The position numbers and the translations under genes are program-made. Shown one piece after another: positions 17,206 through 29,708 of a DNA stretch of 64,000 bases; positions within the stretch are counted from its first letter, which is position 1, and every line of letters starts with the position of its first letter. The DNA is taken from contig CP143430.1 in NCBI GenBank assembly GCA_039636795.1, forward strand, positions 3,100,001 through 3,164,000, written 5' to 3'. The notes under the pieces are model-generated. The model was given only the letters and a program-made list of their open reading frames with translations, was not told the origin of the DNA and did not search any database. The stretch comes from Micrococcaceae bacterium Sec5.1. GTDB taxonomy: Bacteria; Actinomycetota; Actinomycetes; Actinomycetales; Micrococcaceae.

Positions 17206-19740
17206 CTAGAGCCGGTTGACGTTCGTCACCCGAACCACAGCGGTGCCCGTCTCATCGGAAGCCGCGAGATCCACATCGGCCGAGATGCCCCAGTCGTGGT
17301 TTCCGGCGGGGTCATCGAAGATCTGGCGGACCCGCCACGTGCCGGGTTCTTCGGTGATGATAAGCAATCCGGGCCCACGGGCATCGGGGCCCGTGCCGAT
17401 GTCATCGTGTTCATCGAAGTAGTCGTCCAGAACCTCTTCCCAGCGTTCGGCGTCCCAGCCGGCGTCGGCGTCCAGCTCACCCAGCGCGGCAGAGTCTTCG
17501 TCCGCGAAGAGCTCCACCCTGCGGAACATTTCGTTCCGGACCATGACCCGGAAAGCCCGGATGTTCGTGGTCAAAAGCGGTGGCGGTGGCGGGGGAGCGT
17601 CGTGCGGTGTAGGCGTAAGCCCTGACGTGAGCTCCTCCCACTCATCAAGGAGGCTGGAGTCCACTTGCCGGACAAGTTCACCCAGCCAGGCGATGAGGTC
17701 CTCGAGGTCCTCGCGCAACAAGTCCTGGGGCACGGTCTGCCTGAGAGCACGGAATCCATCCGCCAAGTAGCGCAGGACGATGCCCTCCGAGCGGGCCAGG
17801 CCGTAGAACTGCACGAACTCTCCGAAGTTCATGGCACGTTCATACATGTCGCGGATGATTGATTTGGGCGCCAGCTCAAAGTCGCCCACCCACGGGGCAG
17901 CCTTGCGGTACACCTCGAAAGCCTCGCCGAGAATCTCCGCCAAGGGCATCGGGTACGTCACTTCGTCGAGCATGGCCATGCGCTGCTCATATTCGATGCC
18001 GTCAGCCTTCATGGCGGCAACTGCCTCACCACGGGCCTTCTTCTGCTGTGCAGAGAGAATCTGGCGCGGCTTCTCCAACGTGGCCTCGATAACCGAAACA
18101 ACATCCAGCGCATACGACGGCGACTCTGGATCCAACAGTTCCAGCGCGGCAAGCGCAAACGGAGAAAGCGGTTGGTTCAGGGCGAAGTTGGCCTGCAAGT
18201 GGACCGTCAAGCGGACAGAACGGCCTTCGGACTGTTGTTCATCCTCCGGAATGCGTTCAACCACACCCGCGGCCAACAGTTCGCGGTAGATTCCCAAGGC
18301 CTTCTTCATGAGTTTCAACTGCGCCGGACGGCTCTCATGGTTTTCGCTGAGCAAGCGCCGCGTTGCCTGGAAAGGATCTCCGGGGCGTTCCATGAGGTTC
18401 AACAGCATTGCGTGGGTGACAGTGAAACTTGAAGTCAAGGGCTCGGGTACGGACTCCACAAGGCGCTTGAACGTCGGCTCACCCCAGGAAACGAATCCTT
18501 CCGGAGGCTTTTTCTTGACCACTTGGCGCAGTTTCTTCTGGTCATCGCCAAATTTGGCGGTGGCTTTGGCCATGGCTTTGGTGTTCTCCACCACGTGGTC
18601 AGGAGCCTGAACCACTACGGTACCGGCGGTGTCGTACCCGGCGCGGCCGGCGCGGCCGGCAATCTGGTGGAACTCACGCGAGTTAAGCGATCTGGTGCGT
18701 ACGCCGTCGTACTTGCTCAACGCCGTCAACAGAACCGTACGGATGGGAACGTTGATGCCCACGCCCAGGGTGTCGGTACCGCAAATGACCTTAAGGAGCC
18801 CGGCTTGTGCGAGTTGCTCCACCAAACGCCGGTACTTGGGCAACATCCCGGCGTGATGGACACCGATGCCATGGCGGACCAACCGGTTGAGCGTCTTTCC
18901 GAAGCCTGCGGCAAACCGAAAGCCGGCGATGAGCTCTGCGATCCGGTCCTTTTCATCCCGGCTGCACATGTTGATGCTCATCAGGTTCTGGGCGCGTTCG
19001 ATCGCTTCTGCCTGGCTGAAGTGCACAACGTAGACGGGGACCTGCTTGGTGGAGAGCAGTTCTTCCAGGGTCTCGTGGACCGGAGTGAGGTGATAGTAGT
19101 AATGCAGCGGAATCGGTCGCTCCGCAGAGCTAACGGTTGTGGTGGACCGGCCGGTGAGTTCAGTGAGGCCGGCTTCGAAACGGCTGACGTCGCCCAGCGT
19201 CGCGGACATGAGCAGGAACTGGGCCTGGGGGAGTTCGAGCAGGGGAACCTGCCAGGCCCATCCGCGCTGGGGATCGGAGTAAAAGTGGAATTCATCCATG
19301 ATCACAGCGCCAAGTTCCGCGGAGGCTCCCTCGCGGAGGGCAATATTGGCCAGGATCTCGGCGGTGCAGCAAATAATCGGCGCATCCTGGTTCACGCCGG
19401 AGTCGCCTGTAATCATGCCAACGTTTTCGGCACCGAAGATATCGCAGAGCGCGAAGAACTTCTCCGAGACCAAAGCCTTGATGGGAGCGGTGTAGTAACT
19501 TCGTTGGCCGCGGGCCATGGCCTCGAAGTGGGCTGCAATGGCAACAAGCGATTTTCCCGAGCCCGTAGGCGTCGCCAGGATGACGTTGGCGCCAGAGGCG
19601 AGTTCCATGATGGCCTCGTCCTGGGCGGCATACAACTGCAAGCCGCGGCCCTCTGTCCACTCAACGAACCGTGTGTAGATCTCATCCGGACCCAAGGGGT
19701 TGGAGGCGGTGGAACCAGGGAGCTGCTCAAGAAGTTTCAT
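17206..19740 (-). CDS. DEAD/DEAH-box helicase with DUF3516 C-terminus
   Basis: This 844-aa protein is a superfamily 2 helicase. Motif I is TPTGSGKS, motif II DEFH (Ski2-like DExH), motif III SAT and motif VI QIAGRAGRAG. The C-terminal third matches the actinobacterial DUF3516 extension, including the proline run HDAPPPPPPLL. Related Ski2-like proteins unwind RNA or DNA; the role of this subfamily is not established. A TAAGCT element lies 8 nt upstream of ATG 19740. It is divergent from tam. Confidence 0.85.
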   Translation of the reverse strand: MKLLEQLPGSTASNPLGPDEIYTRFVEWTEGRGLQLYAAQDEAIMELASGANVILATPTGSGKSLVAIAAHFEAMARGQRSYYTAPIKALVSEKFFALCDIFGAENVGMITGDSGVNQDAPIICCTAEILANIALREGASAELGAVIMDEFHFYSDPQRGWAWQVPLLELPQAQFLLMSATLGDVSRFEAGLTELTGRSTTTVSSAERPIPLHYYYHLTPVHETLEELLSTKQVPVYVVHFSQAEAIERAQNLMSINMCSRDEKDRIAELIAGFRFAAGFGKTLNRLVRHGIGVHHAGMLPKYRRLVEQLAQAGLLKVICGTDTLGVGINVPIRTVLLTALSKYDGVRTRSLNSREFHQIAGRAGRAGYDTAGTVVVQAPDHVVENTKAMAKATAKFGDDQKKLRQVVKKKPPEGFVSWGEPTFKRLVESVPEPLTSSFTVTHAMLLNLMERPGDPFQATRRLLSENHESRPAQLKLMKKALGIYRELLAAGVVERIPEDEQQSEGRSVRLTVHLQANFALNQPLSPFALAALELLDPESPSYALDVVSVIEATLEKPRQILSAQQKKARGEAVAAMKADGIEYEQRMAMLDEVTYPMPLAEILGEAFEVYRKAAPWVGDFELAPKSIIRDMYERAMNFGEFVQFYGLARSEGIVLRYLADGFRALRQTVPQDLLREDLEDLIAWLGELVRQVDSSLLDEWEELTSGLTPTPHDAPPPPPPLLTTNIRAFRVMVRNEMFRRVELFADEDSAALGELDADAGWDAERWEEVLDDYFDEHDDIGTGPDARGPGLLIITEEPGTWRVRQIFDDPAGNHDWGISADVDLAASDETGTAVVRVTNVNRL

Positions 19741-19810
19741 TGGTTTCCAGCTTAGTGCCCGGACGGTTTAGGCTCGCCCCAGCGCTGCTGCCAAATGCGA
19801 GGAGGCTTAT

Positions 19811-20590
19811 ATGAGGTGGGATCCATCCAAGTATGTGGAGTTCGGCAATCACAGGGACAGGCCGTTCCATGACCTCGTGGCCAGGATTCAGGCTGAGTCA
19901 CCGCGGAAAGTGGTGGATCTTGGATGCGGCCCCGGTAACCTCACAGCCACACTGGCTGTGCGCTGGCCTGATGCCCGCATCGTCGGCCTCGATTCCTCTG
20001 GCGAGATGCTTGCGAAGGCACTTGGACAAGCCCGGAAATTCGCCAACCTGGAATTCGAGCAGGCGGATATTGCTGGCTGGCAGCCTGACCAGGAGACCGA
20101 CGTCGTAGTAACCAATGCCGCGCTCCAGTGGGTTCCCGGGCACCAAGCCATGCTGGGTCAGTGGCTACGTGAACTTAAGCCGGGTGCCTGGTTCGCCCTG
20201 CAGGTGCCGGGAAATTTCACATCCCCTTCGCACACGCTCATGAGGGAGCTAGCCGAGTCATCCAAGTGGTCCTCCCGCCTTGGCGACGTTCTTCGGCATG
20301 ATGGCGTTGTGGGTAGTCCCGCCGACTACCTTGGGATCATGCTCGACGCCGGATGCGCAGCTGACGCTTGGGAAACCACCTACCAGCAGGTACTACCGGG
20401 CAAGGATCCGGTCCTTGAATGGGTGCGGGGCACGGGACTCCGGCCAGTGCTCACAGCCTTGTCTCCCGAGGATGCCGCCGACTTCGAGCACGAATATTCC
20501 GCTTTGCTGCGCAAGGCTTATCCGGCCACAAGCCACGGAACAGTGTTCCCGTTCCGCCGCATCTTTGCGGTGGCCCGGAGGGACACGTGA
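19811..20590 (+). CDS. tam: Trans-aconitate 2-methyltransferase
   Basis: The 259-aa protein is a class I SAM-dependent methyltransferase. VVDLGCGPGNLTATL is motif I, and the opening WDPSKYVEFGNHRDRPFHDLVARI is characteristic of Tam. Tam methylates trans-aconitate, which forms spontaneously from the TCA intermediate cis-aconitate and inhibits aconitase. ATG 19811 has a good Shine-Dalgarno (GAGGAGG), so unlike several neighbours this message has a leader. A TAGGCT at 19769 could be its -10. Confidence 0.85.
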   Translation: MRWDPSKYVEFGNHRDRPFHDLVARIQAESPRKVVDLGCGPGNLTATLAVRWPDARIVGLDSSGEMLAKALGQARKFANLEFEQADIAGWQPDQETDVVVTNAALQWVPGHQAMLGQWLRELKPGAWFALQVPGNFTSPSHTLMRELAESSKWSSRLGDVLRHDGVVGSPADYLGIMLDAGCAADAWETTYQQVLPGKDPVLEWVRGTGLRPVLTALSPEDAADFEHEYSALLRKAYPATSHGTVFPFRRIFAVARRDT

Positions 20591-20679
20591 GGCCGCACGA
20601 CCCGTTGCCGGCCGTAGCAATTAAGTTTCCAGCCGTAAGTGGCTTGTTCCCGTTCCGCGTCGCTGGTCTAATTCTCGGC

Positions 20680-20751
20680 ATGGACCATGGACGCTTCATT
20701 CAGCAGCAAACGCCCGCATGGGTCCCGGCACCTGGCCGGTGTTCGCGATGA
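20680..20751 (+). CDS. Short leader ORF coupled to the GntR gene (hypothetical)
   Basis: ATG 20680 opens a 23-codon frame (MDHGRFIQQQTPAWV...) whose TGA overlaps the ATG of the GntR regulator (ATGA at 20748). The sequence TCTAAT lies 7 nt before the ATG, consistent with a leaderless start. No homologue is recognised. The frame could be open by chance, so the call is tentative. Confidence 0.3.
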   Translation: MDHGRFIQQQTPAWVPAPGRCSR

Positions 20752-21128
20752 CTGCCATGGACGGATTTCCCGGGAACTGGCGCCCCAACACCAGCAGCGG
20801 AGTTGCCCTTTTTGAGCAGTTGAGACTGCGCATCATCGAACTCGCAGACTCCGGGGTCCTCGCAGTGGGAGCCAAGCTCCCGCCGGTGCGCAATCTTGCG
20901 GGCGTGCTGGATGTGGCCCCACATACAGTGGCCCGGGCCTATAAGGAGTTGGAGGCTGCGGGTGTCGTCGCTACGCGGGGACGCAACGGCACCATCGTGT
21001 GTGCCCGGGATGACCGCTGGGGCGCGCTTGCGGAGGTTGCCGCCCAATATGCTGCTGCGGCTAAGGCCCAAGGCGCCTCATTCGCCGAAGCGGTACAGCT
21101 TCTTGCGGCCGCGTATGACGCTGATTGA
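20748..21128 (+). CDS. GntR-family transcriptional regulator (YtrA-like)
   Basis: This protein of about 126 aa has an N-terminal GntR winged helix-turn-helix: LFEQLRLRIIELADSGVL, KLPPVRNLAGVL and VAPHTVARAYKELEAAGVV. Only a short helical tail follows, as in the YtrA subfamily, whose members usually lack a large effector-binding domain and dimerise through the tail. ATG 20748 overlaps the preceding leader ORF; ATG 20718 and 20757 are alternatives. YtrA regulators often control nearby ABC transporters, but none is adjacent here. The target is unknown. Confidence 0.8.
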   Translation: MTAMDGFPGNWRPNTSSGVALFEQLRLRIIELADSGVLAVGAKLPPVRNLAGVLDVAPHTVARAYKELEAAGVVATRGRNGTIVCARDDRWGALAEVAAQYAAAAKAQGASFAEAVQLLAAAYDAD

Positions 21129-21164
21129 TACCGATGAGTAGCATGTGAGGCACGACATGGAAAT

Positions 21165-21187
21165 TCGAAGAAGTTTTCGATTAGCAT
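21165..21187 (+). promoter_or_regulatory. SOS (LexA) box and -10 element of uvrA
   Basis: TCGAAGAAGTTTTCGA (21165-21180) is a 16-bp dyad matching the corynebacterial/mycobacterial SOS box in all but two symmetrically placed positions. One base later comes TAGCAT (21182-21187), then 6 nt and GTG 21194. LexA bound here would cover the region directly upstream of the -10 and repress uvrA until DNA damage. Confidence 0.65.
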
Positions 21188-21193
21188 TGGTAG

Positions 21194-24121
<2,928 letters not shown>

Positions 24122-24181
24122 CTGTCCGGACTGCCTCACCGGACACCTAAAGAATATCCTCAGCACGGCAGAAGTATTCCG

Positions 24182-24214
24182 GTAGCGGCATGCGAGTTTC
24201 AGGCATGCCGCTAC
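24182..24214 (+). terminator. Hairpin terminator after uvrA
   Basis: A perfect 12-bp stem (24182-24193 with 24203-24214) with a 9-nt loop lies 60 nt after the uvrA stop and just before the next gene. No U-tract follows. Confidence 0.65.
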
Positions 24215-24232
24215 TCGTGAGAAACTAACCCG

Positions 24233-24949
24233 GTGACTCAAACAACGGTGCCCGTAATTTTCGATCTGGACGGCACCCTTGTCGATCCAGCCGGCGGTAT
24301 CACAGGAGGAATATCCGCGGCCCTGCGCGAAATGGGCCTCCCCGTTCCGGAACAGGCCGTGCTGAACGCCATGGTTGGCCCCAAGCTCAGCGATGCACTC
24401 CTGCATTTAGCGAATGTCCCGGCGGAATTGGTCGATGAAACCATTTCCCGTTACCGGCAGCATTACAGGGAAACCGGTATTGGCCAGAGCAAGTTGTATC
24501 CGGGAATCTTCGACCTCCTTGAATTCTTTGCCGAAACAGGGCGGGCCGTCGCAGTTGCAACCCAGAAGCCCCAAGGTATTGCCCGGATTGTCCTTGAGCA
24601 TCACGGTATTGCGGATTTCTTTGTGTCCATTAGGGGAGCTGCAGACGACGAATCGCTGGCGGCCAATTCCGCGTCCGGCAAGATCGAGATTGTTGGCGCA
24701 GCCTTGGCGGATCTCCACTCCCAGCCTGCTGTGATGGTGGGAGACCGGCACCAGGACGTGGCCGGAGCAATGGCCAACGGCCTGGATTGCATTGGTGTAC
24801 GTTGGGGCTTCGCCTCGGACGGCGAGCTGGAGGAAGCCGGTGCGGTCGCCGTGGTCGGCACCGCCCTTGAGTTGCGAACCAAAATTGAAGAACTTGATGC
24901 TGTCCGCGCGGCGGCCCTGAGCGAGGTACAAAACGATGGCAGTCTTTGA
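24233..24949 (+). CDS. HAD-family phosphatase (phosphoglycolate phosphatase-like)
   Basis: The 238-aa protein is a HAD hydrolase: motif I FDLDGTLVDP with the nucleophile Asp, a C1 helical cap, VATQKPQG as motif II region and MVGDRHQDVAGAMANG as the motif IV aspartates. The arrangement matches Gph/PpaX-type small-molecule phosphatases; the substrate is unknown. GTG 24233 lies 6 nt after GAAACT, a poor -10 match. The gene overlaps the downstream acyltransferase by 14 nt, so the two are probably translated together. Confidence 0.85.
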   Translation: MTQTTVPVIFDLDGTLVDPAGGITGGISAALREMGLPVPEQAVLNAMVGPKLSDALLHLANVPAELVDETISRYRQHYRETGIGQSKLYPGIFDLLEFFAETGRAVAVATQKPQGIARIVLEHHGIADFFVSIRGAADDESLAANSASGKIEIVGAALADLHSQPAVMVGDRHQDVAGAMANGLDCIGVRWGFASDGELEEAGAVAVVGTALELRTKIEELDAVRAAALSEVQNDGSL

Positions 24950-25604
24950 TGCGATCCGCTGGACTACGCGTGGACTGATCTCCACCACGTGCCGGCCCAC
25001 GGTCATTGGACTGGAGAACGTGCCCAAAGAAGGTCCGTTCATCGTGGCGCCGAACCATCTCTCCTTCCTGGACAGCGTGATTGTCCAGGCGCTCATGCCT
25101 CGTCCAGTGGCGTTCTTCGCCAAGGCGGAGTATTTCACCACCAAAGGCGTTAAGGGCGCTGTGATGAAGTCCTTCTTCGAAGCTGTCGGTTCCATCCCGG
25201 TGGAACGCGGTGAACAGGCAGCGAGTGTGCAGGCGCTGAAGACCCTGCTGGACATCCTGGAGTCCGGGAAGGGCATTGGAATCTACCCGGAGGGTACCCG
25301 GTCCCGCGACGGCATCCTGTATCGCGGCCGGACCGGCGTCGGTTGGTTGGCACTCACCACGGGCGCACCTGTGATTCCTGTGGGGCTGATAGGCACGGAG
25401 AAACTGCAGCCGGCGGACAAGAACGCCGTTCGCCCCCAGCACTTCACCATGAAGGTTGGCGAGCCGCTGTACTTCGACAAGACGGGCCCGGACCATTCCC
25501 TGCCTGCACGCCGCCAGGTGACGGACAAGATTATGGATGCCATCGCTGCCCTCAGCGGTCAGGAACGGTCCACAAGCTATAACCAAAGCAAATCGGTGGA
25601 CTGA
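24936..25604 (+). CDS. PlsC-type 1-acyl-glycerol-3-phosphate acyltransferase
   Basis: The 222-aa protein has the acyltransferase blocks in order: NHLSFLDS (catalytic HX4D), FFAKAEYF, a SIPVERG block and YPEGTRSRDG. It probably transfers an acyl chain to lysophosphatidate at the membrane in phospholipid synthesis. Actinobacteria carry several paralogues, so its exact acceptor is not certain. ATG 24936 lies inside the end of the HAD gene. Confidence 0.88.
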   Translation: MAVFDAIRWTTRGLISTTCRPTVIGLENVPKEGPFIVAPNHLSFLDSVIVQALMPRPVAFFAKAEYFTTKGVKGAVMKSFFEAVGSIPVERGEQAASVQALKTLLDILESGKGIGIYPEGTRSRDGILYRGRTGVGWLALTTGAPVIPVGLIGTEKLQPADKNAVRPQHFTMKVGEPLYFDKTGPDHSLPARRQVTDKIMDAIAALSGQERSTSYNQSKSVD

Positions 25605-25635
25605 GCGCCTGGCGCTGGCTGTCGGTCCAGTTCAC

Positions 25636-25641
25636 TAGACT
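25636..25641 (+). promoter_or_regulatory. -10 element, leaderless promoter of uvrC
   Basis: TAGACT is followed by 6 nt and GTG 25648; ATG 25645 lies only 3 nt after the element, too close for a transcript start. This favours GTG 25648 as the true start. Confidence 0.6.
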
Positions 25642-25647
25642 GGAATG

Positions 25648-27669
25648 GTGGCAAATCCAGCAAGTTACCGGCCCCAGACGGGTGAAATTCCCACCACCCC
25701 GGGCGTCTACCGTTTCCGCGACCCCCACGGCCGGGTCATCTACGTGGGCAAGGCCAAGAACCTCCGTTCCAGGCTGAATTCCTACTTTGCCAACCCCTCC
25801 GGGCTTCTACCCAAGACCCACGCCATGGTCCATGCCGCGAGCAGCGTGGAGTGGACCGTTGTGGGCAGCGAGTTGGAGTCGCTACAGCTGGAATACACCT
25901 GGATCAAGGAATTCAAGCCTCGTTTCAACGTTGTCTTCCGGGACGACAAGACTTATCCCTACCTGGCCGTCACCATGGGGGAGAAGTACCCCCGGGTGCA
26001 GGTCATGCGTGGCGAACGCAAAAAGGGCACCAGGTATTTTGGCCCCTACACGGCTGGCGCGATCCGGGAGACCATGGACACCCTCCTTCGCGTGTTCCCG
26101 GTCCGCAGTTGCAGCGCAGGTGTCCTCAAGCGGGCGCAAGCCAGTGGGCGCCCCTGCCTTCTGGGCTACATCGACAAATGCGCGGCACCCTGCGTCGGCC
26201 GCGTGACGCCTGAGCAACACCGTCAACTTGCGGAGGACTTCTGCGCCTTCATGGGTGGGGAAGCCAAGCGCTTCATCAACCGGCTTGAAAAAGATATGGC
26301 GGCCGCTGTCGCCGAACTGGACTACGAGCGCGCCGCACGGCTCAGGGACGACATCATCGCCCTGCGCAAGGTCTTCGAACGCAACGCCGTAGTCCTCGCG
26401 GAGGATACGGACGCCGACGTCTTCGCGCTGCATGAAGACGAGCTTGAGGCCTCCGTGCAGGTGTTCCACGTCCGCGGCGGCCGGGTCCGCGGACAGCGCG
26501 GCTGGGTGGTGGAGAAAGTCGAAGACGCCACGACGCCGGAACTCATCGAGCACTTGCTGCAGCAGGTCTACGGGGAGGACAGCGAGGTCCAGGGCCGCAT
26601 CCCGCGGGAAGTGCTGATTCCGGAAAATCCGAGCAACCATGCCGAGCTGAGTGAATGGCTCGGCGGGCTCCGCGGGGCAAAGGTGGATATCCGTGTGCCC
26701 CAACGCGGTGACAAGGCTGCGCTGATGTCAACGGTCCGGGAGAATGCCGAGCAGGCGCTGAAGCTGCACAAGACCCGCCGCGCCGGGGATATCACCGTCC
26801 GCTCGCTGGCCCTTCAGGAGCTCCAGGAGGCCCTTGAGCTTCCTGTTCCACTGCTTCGGATCGAATGCTTCGATATCTCGCACGTCCAAGGAACCAACGT
26901 GGTGGCGTCCATGGTGGTGGTGGAAGACGGCCTGCCCAAGAAGTCCGATTACCGCAAGTTCTCCATCACGGGAGCTGCGGCAGCCGACGATACCGCCGCC
27001 ATGCATGACGTCCTGACGCGACGCTTCCGCCACTACCTCACTGACAAGGCCGCCCAGGTGCCCGTCTCCGGCGAAATCATCAACCCGACCCGTGCGGGCG
27101 GCGCCGCGGCTGCCAAGGGAACTGAAGCGCCGCCGTCGGACCCCACCATGCCGGCGCCTAAGGCCAAGTTCGCGTACCCGCCCAACCTGGTGGTGGTGGA
27201 CGGCGGGCAGCCGCAGGTCAATGCTGCAGCGCGTGCTTTGGCTGAGTTGGGCATCGACGACGTCTACGTGGTTGGCCTGGCAAAGCGCCTTGAAGAGGTC
27301 TGGCTCCCCAACAGCAACTTTCCGGTGATCCTTCCCCGGACGTCGCAGGGCTTGTACCTGCTCCAGCGCATCCGCGATGAAGCCCACCGCTTCGCCATCA
27401 CTTTCCACCGGCAAAAGCGCGGCAAGGCCATGACGGTCTCTGCCCTGGACGGCGTTCCGGGCTTGGGAGAGGCCAAACGCAAGGCCTTGGTGGCGCATTT
27501 TGGTTCCCTCAAGAAGATCCGGGCGGCCAGTATGGAGGAACTTACCTCTGCCAAGGGCATCGGTCCAGCGTTGGCAGCTGCGGTCGTGCAGCATCTGGGT
27601 TCGAGCGAAGACGCAGGTGAAGCCGCTCCCGCCGTGAACATGACGACCGGCGAAATCCTCGAATCTTAG
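25648..27669 (+). CDS. uvrC: Excinuclease ABC subunit C
   Basis: UvrC makes both incisions around the lesion in the UvrB-DNA complex. The protein of about 673 aa has an N-terminal GIY-YIG nuclease ([21 protein letters not shown], residues 15-35), a four-cysteine cluster region ([10 protein letters not shown]...[13 protein letters not shown]), a UVR domain near 200-235, an RNase H-like second nuclease ([30 protein letters not shown]) and C-terminal tandem helix-hairpin-helix motifs ([18 protein letters not shown]). The insertion of about 35 residues containing [15 protein letters not shown] is low complexity. It heads the conserved uvrC-rapZ-yvcK-whiA block. Confidence 0.97.
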   Translation: MANPASYRPQTGEIPTTPGVYRFRDPHGRVIYVGKAKNLRSRLNSYFANPSGLLPKTHAMVHAASSVEWTVVGSELESLQLEYTWIKEFKPRFNVVFRDDKTYPYLAVTMGEKYPRVQVMRGERKKGTRYFGPYTAGAIRETMDTLLRVFPVRSCSAGVLKRAQASGRPCLLGYIDKCAAPCVGRVTPEQHRQLAEDFCAFMGGEAKRFINRLEKDMAAAVAELDYERAARLRDDIIALRKVFERNAVVLAEDTDADVFALHEDELEASVQVFHVRGGRVRGQRGWVVEKVEDATTPELIEHLLQQVYGEDSEVQGRIPREVLIPENPSNHAELSEWLGGLRGAKVDIRVPQRGDKAALMSTVRENAEQALKLHKTRRAGDITVRSLALQELQEALELPVPLLRIECFDISHVQGTNVVASMVVVEDGLPKKSDYRKFSITGAAAADDTAAMHDVLTRRFRHYLTDKAAQVPVSGEIINPTRAGGAAAAKGTEAPPSDPTMPAPKAKFAYPPNLVVVDGGQPQVNAAARALAELGIDDVYVVGLAKRLEEVWLPNSNFPVILPRTSQGLYLLQRIRDEAHRFAITFHRQKRGKAMTVSALDGVPGLGEAKRKALVAHFGSLKKIRAASMEELTSAKGIGPALAAAVVQHLGSSEDAGEAAPAVNMTTGEILES

Positions 27670-27683
27670 CTAGGGTAAGAACT

Positions 27684-27717
27684 TGACCGGTGGCCGCGAT
27701 TGCGATGCCACCGGTCA
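27684..27717 (+). terminator. Hairpin between uvrC and rapZ
   Basis: An 11-bp perfect stem (27684-27694 with 27707-27717, 12-nt loop) follows the uvrC stop by 14 nt. It may terminate or attenuate transcription into rapZ; no U-tract is present. Confidence 0.55.
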
Positions 27718-27755
27718 GGCTGTAACAACCACTTCCAAGGAAACGGGGACCACTG

Positions 27756-28679
27756 ATGGATGAGGCAACGGCAGGAGCCGGCGCGGAGCAGGACGGACTA
27801 ACGCCCGTCAAGCCGGCGGAGGCGGAACTGCTGGTGGTTACCGGCATGTCGGGGGCGGGACGCAGTACCGCTTCGGACGCATTGGAGGACCACGGTTGGT
27901 ACGTTGTAGACAACCTTCCTCCCCAGATGCTTGGCACCTTGGCGGAAATCGTCTCTCACGCGCCCAAATCCATCCCCAAGCTGGCCGTAGTGGTGGATGT
28001 CCGAAGCAAGGACCTCTTTACTGACATCCAGACCGCTCTGGGCGCCTTGAGCGCCACTGGCATCACGTTCCGGGTACTGTTCCTCGATGCCAGCGATGAA
28101 GTCCTGGTCCGCCGGTTCGAACAGGGCCGGCGTCCCCATCCGCTGCAGGGCGGTGGACGGATCCTTGACGGAATCGGCATAGAGCGTGAGGTCCTGCGAG
28201 AACTCCGGGAGCATGCCGACGTCGTTTTGGACACCAGTGAGTTCAACGTTCACGGCCTTGCAACTGCCATCACTGAATTGTTCAGCGATACCGGACCTGT
28301 GACGCTCCGGCTCAATGTCATGAGTTTTGGATTCAAGTACGGCTTGCCTGTTGACGCCAACTTCGTGGCCGACGCCCGTTTCATTCCCAACCCGCACTGG
28401 GTGCCACAACTTCGTCCCCACACAGGATTGGATGAGGATGTCAGCGACTACGTGCTCGCCGCTGACGGGGTCCAGGAATTTGTCGACCGTTACGTCAAGG
28501 CCCTGGAACCGGTCCTGGACGGCTACCGCCAGGAGAACAAGCATTACGCCACCCTTGCTGTGGGATGCACAGGTGGCAAGCACCGTTCGGTGGCAGTCGC
28601 CGTCGAGCTCTCCAAACGCCTCGCGCAATATCCGCGCGTTACCGTCACAACCACGCACCGCGACCTGGGGCGTGAGTAA
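27756..28679 (+). CDS. rapZ: RNase adapter / nucleotide-binding protein RapZ (YvcJ)
   Basis: This 307-aa P-loop protein has [11 protein letters not shown] near residue 32, [32 protein letters not shown] and the C-terminal [13 protein letters not shown] motif of the RapZ/YvcJ family. E. coli RapZ controls GlmS through small-RNA decay; B. subtilis YvcJ hydrolyses nucleotides and affects competence. In actinobacteria the role is unclear. ATG 27756 follows AAGGAAACGGGG. It overlaps yvcK (TAATG), and the yvcJ-yvcK-whiA order is conserved in Gram-positives. Confidence 0.93.
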   Translation: MDEATAGAGAEQDGLTPVKPAEAELLVVTGMSGAGRSTASDALEDHGWYVVDNLPPQMLGTLAEIVSHAPKSIPKLAVVVDVRSKDLFTDIQTALGALSATGITFRVLFLDASDEVLVRRFEQGRRPHPLQGGGRILDGIGIEREVLRELREHADVVLDTSEFNVHGLATAITELFSDTGPVTLRLNVMSFGFKYGLPVDANFVADARFIPNPHWVPQLRPHTGLDEDVSDYVLAADGVQEFVDRYVKALEPVLDGYRQENKHYATLAVGCTGGKHRSVAVAVELSKRLAQYPRVTVTTTHRDLGRE

Positions 28680-29695
28680 TGGGAGTCCTCACAGGTCCGT
28701 TGCCCCTCATCCCGCCCAAGGGTGTTCCGGGCAGCCAACAAAACAAGAGTCCATCCGTGGTGGCCCTCGGCGGCGGACACGGACTGGCGGCCTCGCTCTC
28801 CGCGCTTCGTCTGTTGACGTCAGAACTGACGGCAATCGTCACGGTAGCTGACGACGGCGGCTCCTCCGGGCGTCTACGGGACGAGTATGGTGTCCTGCCG
28901 CCCGGCGACTTGCGGATGGCACTGAGCGCGCTCTGCGACGACACCGACTGGGGGCGCACATGGCGGGACGTCATGCAGCACCGATTCGCTGCGGGAACCG
29001 CCAAGGGCGGTTCCCTGGACCACCACGCGATGGGAAACCTGCTTATCGTCACCCTCTGGGAGCTGCTGGGGGATACCGTGGCCGGCCTCAAATGGGCTGG
29101 GGCATTGCTGGGCGCGAGGGGCCAAGTCCTGCCGATGTCCAGTGTTCCTTTGACCATCGAGGGCCAGGCCCGGGTGGAACTGCCCGGCGGGGGACACGAA
29201 CTGCAGACGGTCAGCGGCCAGGCGAAATGCGCGGTTGCTGGAAAACTGGAGGAAGTGCGGCTGCTGCCCGAGGACGCCCGAGCCTGCACTGAGGCGCTCA
29301 CCGCGATCGAGCTCGCCGATTGGGTCATTCTCGGACCAGGGTCCTGGTACACATCGGTATTGCCCCATTTGTTGCTCCCGGAGCTTCGGCAAGCCTTGGG
29401 CGATACTGCAGCCAAACGCTGCCTCACCATGAATCTTGATGTCGAAACCAAGGAAACGTCCGGCATGACGGCGGCCGACCACTTGGATGTCCTTCGACGC
29501 TACGCACCGGAGTTCAGCGTCGACGTCGTACTTGCCGATCCCTCCGCGATCCAGGACCTGAAGGCCTTTGAGAAAGCAGCGGGGATGATCGGTGCGGAAG
29601 TGGTGTTGGGTAGAGTAGGGGCTTCGAGGCGCCGCCCCGTCCACGATCCACTGCTCTTGGCGGCGGCGTACCACGATATTTTCGGGAACAGTTAG
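28679..29695 (+). CDS. yvcK: YvcK/CofD-like protein (gluconeogenesis factor)
   Basis: The 338-aa protein has the family start [18 protein letters not shown] near residue 23, then [24 protein letters not shown] and NLLIVTLWE. YvcK/CuvA proteins bind UDP-sugars and are needed for growth on gluconeogenic carbon and for correct peptidoglycan synthesis, often under PASTA-kinase control. Its ATG overlaps the rapZ stop by one base, so the two are coupled. Confidence 0.93.
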   Translation: MGVLTGPLPLIPPKGVPGSQQNKSPSVVALGGGHGLAASLSALRLLTSELTAIVTVADDGGSSGRLRDEYGVLPPGDLRMALSALCDDTDWGRTWRDVMQHRFAAGTAKGGSLDHHAMGNLLIVTLWELLGDTVAGLKWAGALLGARGQVLPMSSVPLTIEGQARVELPGGGHELQTVSGQAKCAVAGKLEEVRLLPEDARACTEALTAIELADWVILGPGSWYTSVLPHLLLPELRQALGDTAAKRCLTMNLDVETKETSGMTAADHLDVLRRYAPEFSVDVVLADPSAIQDLKAFEKAAGMIGAEVVLGRVGASRRRPVHDPLLLAAAYHDIFGNS

Positions 29696-29708
29696 GAATA
29701 CACACGCG

